Positions 8,245 to 12,153 of a stretch of DNA of 12,153 nucleotides are shown here, in pieces. Made by a program: the position numbers and the translations under genes. Below the pieces are notes generated by a model. That model was not told where the DNA came from, made no database searches, and worked only from the letters and a program-made list of their open reading frames with translations. This DNA comes from Microcaldota archaeon (GTDB lineage Archaea > Micrarchaeota > Micrarchaeia > Anstonellales > Anstonellaceae): NCBI GenBank assembly GCA_026414325.1, contig JAOAJF010000024.1, positions 1 to 12,153 on the forward strand, in the 5' to 3' direction. Every line of letters starts with the position of its first letter. Position 1 is the first letter of the stretch.

Positions 8245-8285
8245 CTTTTATATCTTTAAGTTTAAATTAATTCTAAGGTGAGTTA
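8245..8285 (+). promoter_or_regulatory. metK promoter and Shine-Dalgarno site
   Basis: CTTTTATATC at 8245-8254 is a good archaeal TATA-box candidate. About 25 nt downstream is AAGGTGA (8275-8281), complementary to the archaeal 16S 3' end and 4 nt from the ATG at 8286. Unlike the deaminase and hydrolase genes, metK therefore has a clear ribosome binding site, which also fixes its start. Confidence 0.55.
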
Positions 8286-9458
8286 ATGGCTTATTTATTT
8301 ACCTCTGAAACTGTTTTGGAAGGCCATCCAGATAAAATTTGTGATCAGATCTCTGATGCAATTTTAGATGCGATTATAGCAAAAGATAAAAAAGCCCACG
8401 TTGCAGTTGAAACTTTAGTTAGTACTGGTCTTGTAATTGTTTGTGGTGAGATAACAACTTCTTGCTATGTAGATATACCAACAATAGTTCGAAACACAAT
8501 TAAAGAAATAGGCTATACTGATCCAAATTTGTATTTTGATTATCGTGGCTCTGGTCTTTTAATTGGTATTAAAGAACAATCTCCAGATATTGCAATTGGA
8601 GTAAAAGAAGAAGATTTGGAAAATATTGGAGCAGGAGATCAAGGAATAATGTTTGGCTATGCCTGTGATGAAACACCAGAGCTCATGCCTCTACCTATTA
8701 GTCTAGCAAATAAGTTGGCCTACAGATTAGCTCAAATCAGAAAAAATAATGTTTTAGATTATTTGCGTCCAGATGGAAAGGTACAAATTACTGTTAAATA
8801 TAGCGAAATAGGAAAACCAGAATTTGTTCCAATTGTGGTTATTGCTCAACAACATGAAGAAAAAGATAAAAAAGGTAAAACAATAACTCAAGAGCGATTA
8901 GAAGAAGATTTAGTTAAACATGCAGTAAAACCAGTTTTAGGAAAATATTTTACTCAAGAAACTAAAGTAATTGTAAATGGAACTGGAAGATTTGTTTTAG
9001 GTGGGCCTGCTTCAGATACTGGTGTTACTGGAAGAAAAATAATTGCAGATACTTATGGAGGAGCTGCCCCACATGGTGGTGGATGCTTTTCTGGAAAAGA
9101 TCCAACAAAAGTAGATCGCTCTGCTTCTTACATGGCTCGCTATATTGCAAAAAATATTGTTGCTGCTAAACTTGCCAGCAGATGCACTGTTCAGCTTGGT
9201 TATGTTATTGGCCATTGCCAGCCAGTTTCTGTTTTAGTTGATAGCCATGGAACAGGCAAAGTCTCAGATGAAAAATTGCTAGAGCTTGTGGAAAAAAACT
9301 TTAGATTAAAACCAGGCCAAATTATTATGGATTTAGATTTAAGAAGACCAATCTATAAAAAAACAGCTTGTTATGGACACTTTGGAAGGGAAGAGCCAGA
9401 ATTTAGTTGGGAAAAAACAGATAAAGCAGCCTTATTACAAGAAAAAGCTAACAAATAA
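8286..9458 (+). CDS. metK: S-adenosylmethionine synthetase, bacterial type
   Basis: Makes S-adenosylmethionine from methionine and ATP with release of phosphate and pyrophosphate. The 390-residue protein is full length, with the hallmark motifs of the bacterial/eukaryotic family: EGHPDKICDQISD near the N-terminus (H14, D16, K17), GAGDQGIMFGYA (115-126), TGRFVLGGPASDTGVTGRK (233-251), and the phosphate-loop motif GGGCFSGKDPTKVDRSASY (264-282). It is not of the separate archaeal MAT family, so in an archaeal genome it would be an acquired type, as in a number of DPANN genomes. A strong AAGGTGA site 4 nt before the ATG supports the start. It closes the deaminase-hydrolase-MetK run and supplies the SAM whose by-product those enzymes recycle. 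Its last seven codons, stop codon and one further base form a 25-bp sequence repeated at 10837-10861, marking a likely integration site. Confidence 0.97.
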   Translation: MAYLFTSETVLEGHPDKICDQISDAILDAIIAKDKKAHVAVETLVSTGLVIVCGEITTSCYVDIPTIVRNTIKEIGYTDPNLYFDYRGSGLLIGIKEQSPDIAIGVKEEDLENIGAGDQGIMFGYACDETPELMPLPISLANKLAYRLAQIRKNNVLDYLRPDGKVQITVKYSEIGKPEFVPIVVIAQQHEEKDKKGKTITQERLEEDLVKHAVKPVLGKYFTQETKVIVNGTGRFVLGGPASDTGVTGRKIIADTYGGAAPHGGGCFSGKDPTKVDRSASYMARYIAKNIVAAKLASRCTVQLGYVIGHCQPVSVLVDSHGTGKVSDEKLLELVEKNFRLKPGQIIMDLDLRRPIYKKTACYGHFGREEPEFSWEKTDKAALLQEKANK

Positions 9459-9459
9459 A
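9435..9459 (+). repeat. 25-bp direct repeat, left copy (metK 3' end)
   Basis: The copy begins TTACAAGAAAAAGC and ends ACAAATAAA. It covers metK codons 384-390 (LQEKANK), the TAA stop and one further base. An exact second copy in the same orientation lies at 10837-10861; identity stops on both sides (A versus T before, T versus A after). It acts as the left boundary of the proposed insert. Confidence 0.9.
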
Positions 9460-9551
9460 TTTTATCTTTTCTAACACTTTTTTAGTAAAAACACTTCTTT
9501 GTTTGTTCTTTTCATTTAGAGCTAAAAAAAGAAGAGTTTTTATATAACTAT
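9460..9551. terminator. Convergent intergenic region with T-rich terminator tracts
   Basis: The spacer between the convergent metK and transglutaminase-like genes. On the plus strand, TTTT and TTTTTT tracts at about 9467-9483 follow the metK stop, as in archaeal oligo-T termination. On the minus strand a T7 tract (plus-strand A run at 9524-9530) follows the other gene. A weak inverted repeat (CTTCTTT 9494-9500 with AAAGAAG 9528-9534, loop 27 nt) precedes TTTTTATA; I give it little weight. Confidence 0.35.
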
Positions 9552-10757
9552 TTATTCTAAATCTTCTAGTCTTTCTACTATCTTTGTATAATATAGCTTT
9601 TCTGTTCTCGTTATTGGGTTATCGTTATAAATATCCATAAAATTTTTCAAATTTTTTTTATCTAAGTTATTTTTATTTTTATTCTTTTTTAATTCTTTTT
9701 GTAATCTGTTTAAAAATTCTTTCTCTAATCTAATAAATAAATACGTGTCTTCTAATATTTCTAAAACTTCTTGTGTCCTAAAAGATTTACCATAGTTTTT
9801 TTTGATTGTGTCCTTATCACAAACAATAATTTCAATATTTTGACTATCATTATAAAATAAAAATCCAGTAGTTTCAATATAAATCTCTTTTGAATCTAAC
9901 TGACATAGGGCATGGATATCAACTGGGCTTTTTCCTTTCTTTTCATAAATTACTATAACCTTACTTTCTAAACCTACTTCAGCTATTACTTCTTGGAATA
10001 GTTTTGTACTTAAATCGCAGTCTAATTTACCTTCATATAGTCCGTTTAGGCACATCCAATTTGGCTTATAAATGATGTTTTGCTCTTTCATAACTTGATA
10101 GAACGCCAAAATAGCTGCTATTTCTTTTTTCTCAAGTTTTTCCCCTTTAGCTTGAATTTTTAAAATAGAAAGATACAAAGAGTTAAATTGTTCGTCATAT
10201 GGGATTTCATTTAGAGGGAAAGATAAATCTGAAAACTTTCCTTCAGAGGTTAAACTTTGCATTTTCTCTTTTTTATATTCTTCATTAAGTATATTTATAA
10301 AATTTTCATCATATTCTTCTAAACCATCTAAAATTACTTGATAGTAATAAATAAAAGATTTTTTTATTTGGTCTATTTTTTTTATAGCTTCTACTAATTT
10401 TTTTTCGATAGTCTCTAAATTCTTATATGTTTTTAAAAGTTCGTTCTTAGTATTTTTATCTAAAAGATTCTGTTTACTTTTATCGAGGTAATTCTTACGG
10501 AGATATATTGCTATAGCAGCTTCTGCTAGCATCGCTTCAGTAAATGTTCCTAATTTTTTCTCATTTTTTTCCAAGCATTTATCCAAATAATTTCTAATTA
10601 GCTCTTTATTTTCTTCTTTCAGCCAGTCTAATTCATAAAATTTAAAAAACTGTTCATACCTTTTTTCTCTTTCTTCCTTTTTTTGTGTAACTTTTTCATT
10701 TAAGTTCTTGTCTTCTTCCTTTATTTTTGGATCTTCTTTTTTTATTATTAATTGCAT
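9552..10757 (-). CDS. Predicted transglutaminase-like (papain-fold) protein, unknown role
   Basis: A 401-residue protein I cannot assign to a named family. The first ~45 residues are highly charged and probably disordered or coiled. Residues ~46-165 look like charged helices, some with coiled-coil character. The C-terminal part resembles the transglutaminase-like cysteine-peptidase fold: a Cys at the start of a helix in KLDCDLSTKLFQEV (C247), an AEVGL segment (259-263), a strand VIVIYEK, then DIHALCQL with H282, then EIYIETTG with E295 at the third position. The order and spacings (35 and 13 residues) fit a Cys-His-acid triad, with Glu where Asp is usual. There is no signal peptide or membrane segment, so it is probably cytosolic. 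AAGGT 3 nt before the ATG and a TATA-like box upstream support the start. It contains only 12 Ala in 401 residues, unlike the Ala-rich SAM-cycle genes to its left. It is the only gene between the metK repeats. Confidence 0.75.
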   Translation of the reverse strand: MQLIIKKEDPKIKEEDKNLNEKVTQKKEEREKRYEQFFKFYELDWLKEENKELIRNYLDKCLEKNEKKLGTFTEAMLAEAAIAIYLRKNYLDKSKQNLLDKNTKNELLKTYKNLETIEKKLVEAIKKIDQIKKSFIYYYQVILDGLEEYDENFINILNEEYKKEKMQSLTSEGKFSDLSFPLNEIPYDEQFNSLYLSILKIQAKGEKLEKKEIAAILAFYQVMKEQNIIYKPNWMCLNGLYEGKLDCDLSTKLFQEVIAEVGLESKVIVIYEKKGKSPVDIHALCQLDSKEIYIETTGFLFYNDSQNIEIIVCDKDTIKKNYGKSFRTQEVLEILEDTYLFIRLEKEFLNRLQKELKKNKNKNNLDKKNLKNFMDIYNDNPITRTEKLYYTKIVERLEDLE

Positions 10758-10790
10758 ATTACCTTTAAATTATTAAAAATATAAATATTT
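10758..10790 (-). promoter_or_regulatory. Promoter of the transglutaminase-like gene
   Basis: On the minus strand TTTATATTTT (plus-strand positions 10777-10786) is centred about 25 nt before the ATG at 10757, the spacing of a leaderless archaeal promoter. AAGGT at 10761-10765 is 3 nt from the ATG and may be a ribosome binding site or chance. Either way the gene inside the repeats appears to carry its own promoter. Confidence 0.45.
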
Positions 10791-10836
10791 TTGGTTCTAA
10801 CCTCCAAACTAGTCTACTATTTCTATATTATCAACT

Positions 10837-10861
10837 TTACAAGAAAAAGCTAACAAATAAA
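10837..10861 (+). repeat. 25-bp direct repeat, right copy (displaced metK 3' end)
   Basis: This is an exact, same-orientation copy of 9435-9459, including the metK stop codon, but here it lies in no reading frame of its own. It sits 7 bp from the stop codon of the small minus-strand gene and 79 bp beyond the start of the transglutaminase-like gene. It marks the right junction of the proposed insert. Confidence 0.9.
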
Positions 10862-10868
10862 ATCATTG

Positions 10869-11006
10869 TTAATGTAGTTTACTCTCTTTTATTTTTCTAA
10901 CTTTTAGCAGAGCTTCTCTAAGTCTTTCTTTTAATTTTTCTTCTCTTTCTTCTCTTTTTTTCATTAATTTTTCATAAATCTCTTTTAATCTATTTTCTCT
11001 TTCCAT
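10869..11006 (-). CDS. 45-residue charged coiled-coil peptide
   Basis: A small open frame from ATG 11006 to TAA, made almost wholly of Lys, Arg, Glu and Leu. The central stretch KKREEREEKLKERLREALL (residues 16-34) is strongly helical with heptad-like Leu spacing. I see no recognisable domain and no good Shine-Dalgarno site. It follows the preceding minus-strand gene after 22 nt, so it may be translated from the same message. Such low-complexity charged frames can arise by chance in A-rich sequence, so expression is uncertain. Confidence 0.4.
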   Translation of the reverse strand: MERENRLKEIYEKLMKKREEREEKLKERLREALLKVRKIKESKLH

Positions 11007-11028
11007 ATGCCTGTTTGTTGATCAAGCT

Positions 11029-11744
11029 TTAAAGTCCATGATTCAGAGCAATTTTATCATCTTTTTTATCTTCTAATATGTTTCCTAATTGAAAAGGAGT
11101 CATATAAACTAATTCTGCAAAAACTATTGCTTTGATATTATGAGCAGCAAGATCTTTTGAGACCATAAAGGCTAGAGCATTAGCTATTGCTTCATTTGTT
11201 AATGTAGAATTTTCTCTTTCTATTGGTACTCTAACTAAAATTTTATAAGTATCTTCAGTGCTTGTTTTGTTTTTTTCTATCTTTTTTAGAATTTCTTCAA
11301 CAAGAAGATCTTTATATCTTAATAACTCTTCAGAATATTCATTATAACTTATTTTTGTAACATCAATATCAGCAGGCAATCTCTCAGCTGGGTTTTGTCT
11401 TTCTTCATAATCATGATATCGAGAAGAAATTCTAAAAGCTCTTTTTATAAATTCTCTGGGAACTATATTTATCTTTTCTTCAATCTGAGTTGGATAACCT
11501 ATAATTATAAATGTATCTTCTACTATTTTTAAATCAAATATTTTTGGTAAAGAATTTAAAATAGTCTGAATTTCTTGATCTGTGTAGTATTTTTTTTCTA
11601 AAATTTTTAACAAATTTTCAAACTCAGTTTTTTTTTTATAATCTCTGAGGTTGCATAATTAGGATAGATCCTGATAAGTTCCACATCTATGGGTTTCTCT
11701 TTATTCTCTTTAATATCTTTAATATCTTTAATAATCTGCAACAT
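11029..11744 (-). pseudogene. Hypothetical protein gene with a -1 base frameshift at an A10 run
   Basis: A good start lies at ATG 11744, with GGTGAT 5 nt upstream, but this frame stops after 45 codons at 11607. The adjacent frame then runs on to TAA at 11029-11031 for about 190 codons and has no ATG near its beginning, only a TTG at 11613. The frames join at ten consecutive A on the coding strand (plus-strand T run 11628-11637). With one more A the reading continues as KKTEFENLLKILEKKYYTD, giving a protein of about 239 residues. The product is mostly charged helix with a moderately hydrophobic C-terminal third (around IKAIVFAELVYMTPFQLG). I do not recognise the family. The upstream gene ends 2 nt before its ATG, so they are cotranscribed. 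The break may be a true mutation, an assembly error in a homopolymer, or a slippage site. Confidence 0.6.
11709..11733 (-). repeat. 9-bp tandem repeat, about 2.8 copies
   Basis: The plus-strand unit TTTAATATC occurs at 11709-11717 and 11718-11726, with a partial third copy to 11733. It lies in frame within the start of the frameshifted gene and encodes repeated Ile-Lys-Asp (residues ~5-12). It probably arose by slippage. Confidence 0.6.
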
Positions 11745-11746
11745 TT

Positions 11747-12153
11747 TCAATCACCATTGCTTTTAATTTCTACTTCATATTCTTTTTTCAGTCTTTTTAT
11801 AATCATATCTTCAGTCATCCCCCGCTCTTTCAATCTATTGTTAATTTTTGAAATATATAAAGATTCTTCTATGTTATTTAAAAGATTACTAACTATCTCT
11901 AAATTATACGTCTCCTCAGCATAAGTTATTGGATTTTCTTGTATATATTTAGTAATATTTAAGTTATCTTTTTCTTTAATCATGCTAGTTAACAAATCTT
12001 TTAAAGATCCAATATAAAGTTTCATAAGCATATAAGAATTCTCTATATCTAAAAGGTATTTAGTTATAGATAAATATTTTCCAGCGTGAATATCAGAAAA
12101 TCCTTCTTTATCAGTTACAGCATTTAGAATTTGTTCTCCGTCTCCTCCAAGTG
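11747..12153 (-). CDS. Hypothetical protein, N-terminus beyond the window
   Basis: The frame is open from the right edge (first full codon at 12151) to TGA at 11747-11749, giving 134 visible residues. An internal ATG at 12031 exists, but the frame is clearly coding upstream of it (GEQILNAVTDKEGF, then KYLSITKYLLDIENSYM), so the gene starts outside the window. The visible part is helical and charged, with no membrane segment and no motif I recognise. It ends 2 nt before the ATG of the next gene, and that gene's GGTGAT ribosome binding site (plus-strand positions 11750-11755) lies within its last codons, which shows translational coupling in an operon. Confidence 0.65.
   Translation of the reverse strand, partial: LGGDGEQILNAVTDKEGFSDIHAGKYLSITKYLLDIENSYMLMKLYIGSLKDLLTSMIKEKDNLNITKYIQENPITYAEETYNLEIVSNLLNNIEESLYISKINNRLKERGMTEDMIIKRLKKEYEVEIKSNGD
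11750..11755 (-). promoter_or_regulatory. Shine-Dalgarno site GGTGAT fixing the start at 11744
   Basis: GGTGAT on the minus strand is complementary to the archaeal 16S 3' end and lies 5 nt before ATG 11744, overlapping the end of the upstream gene. It shows that the true start of the downstream gene is 11744 rather than the TTG at 11613, and so exposes the frameshift. Confidence 0.65.

Larger units (their letters stand above)
9460..10861. mobile_element. Putative 1.4-kb integrated cassette at the 3' end of metK
   Basis: This segment lies between two exact 25-bp direct copies of the metK 3' end, counting one copy as part of the insert (1402 bp). The arrangement is what site-specific integration at the end of a gene leaves behind: the host gene stays intact and a displaced copy of its end marks the far junction. 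Inside is one complete gene with its own promoter and no host gene. No integrase, transposase or terminal inverted repeat is visible inside it, so mobilisation would have to come from elsewhere, or the unit is a remnant. A non-mobile origin by short-homology duplication is possible. The function of the repeat as an attachment site is inference. Confidence 0.55.

Noticed and set aside
9012..9215. Minus-strand open frame of 67 codons inside metK
   Set aside because: It lies opposite the conserved MetK phosphate-loop region and has no independent support.
9494..9534. Inverted repeat CTTCTTT/AAAGAAG that might be a hairpin terminator
   Set aside because: Seven A/T-rich pairs around a 27-nt loop are weak, and archaeal termination relies mainly on oligo-T tracts, so I do not call it as a hairpin.
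10866..11207. 12-bp direct repeat TTGTTAATGTAG at 10866-10877 and 11196-11207
   Set aside because: It is short and AT-rich, with one copy at the end of the small peptide gene and one inside the frameshifted gene; chance is adequate. The sequence around the two copies is not similar.
1..12153. CRISPR array, tRNA, rRNA or riboswitch
   Set aside because: I saw no regularly spaced repeats, no cloverleaf or rRNA-like sequence, and no recognisable SAM or SAH riboswitch ahead of the SAM-cycle genes; their spacers of about 40 nt are too short to hold one.

Overview
The window looks like a piece of a small-genome, very AT-rich archaeal chromosome, probably a DPANN lineage (Nanoarchaeota/Woesearchaeota/Pacearchaeota-like). 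The grounds are an STT3/AglB-type oligosaccharyltransferase, an archaeal-type short S-adenosylhomocysteinase, TATA-like boxes about 25 nt upstream of several start codons (leaderless genes), and Shine-Dalgarno sites of the GGTGA type. The assignment to a phylum is inference; no rRNA or other marker is present.

Left part (1-4645): two divergent genes for protein N-glycosylation and surface polysaccharide. On the minus strand is a very long STT3/AglB (991 codons visible, C-terminus beyond the window). On the plus strand is a 14-helix MVF/Wzx-type flippase that could supply its lipid-linked oligosaccharide.

Centre (4642-9458): an S-adenosylmethionine-cycle cluster. A PfkB-family nucleoside kinase (minus) is divergent from an MtaD/DadD-type adenosine-nucleoside deaminase, followed by S-adenosyl/S-inosylhomocysteine hydrolase and a bacterial-type MetK (all plus). 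Read together, MetK makes SAM and methyltransferases produce SAH. The deaminase can turn SAH into S-inosylhomocysteine, the hydrolase releases homocysteine plus the nucleoside, and the kinase can return the nucleoside to the nucleotide pool. Each gene seems to carry its own short promoter in a spacer of about 40 nt.

Right part (9459-12153): an accessory region of unknown, Lys/Glu/Asn-rich and Ala-poor proteins, all on the minus strand. The last 25 bp of metK (seven codons, the stop codon and one more base) are repeated exactly at 10837-10861. The 1.4 kb between the copies carries one self-contained gene, a predicted transglutaminase-like (papain-fold) protein with its own promoter. This looks like a cassette integrated at the 3' end of metK, and it is the most striking feature of the window. 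Beyond it lies an apparent operon: a 5'-truncated gene, then a gene broken by a one-base frameshift at a run of ten A, then a 45-residue coiled-coil peptide.
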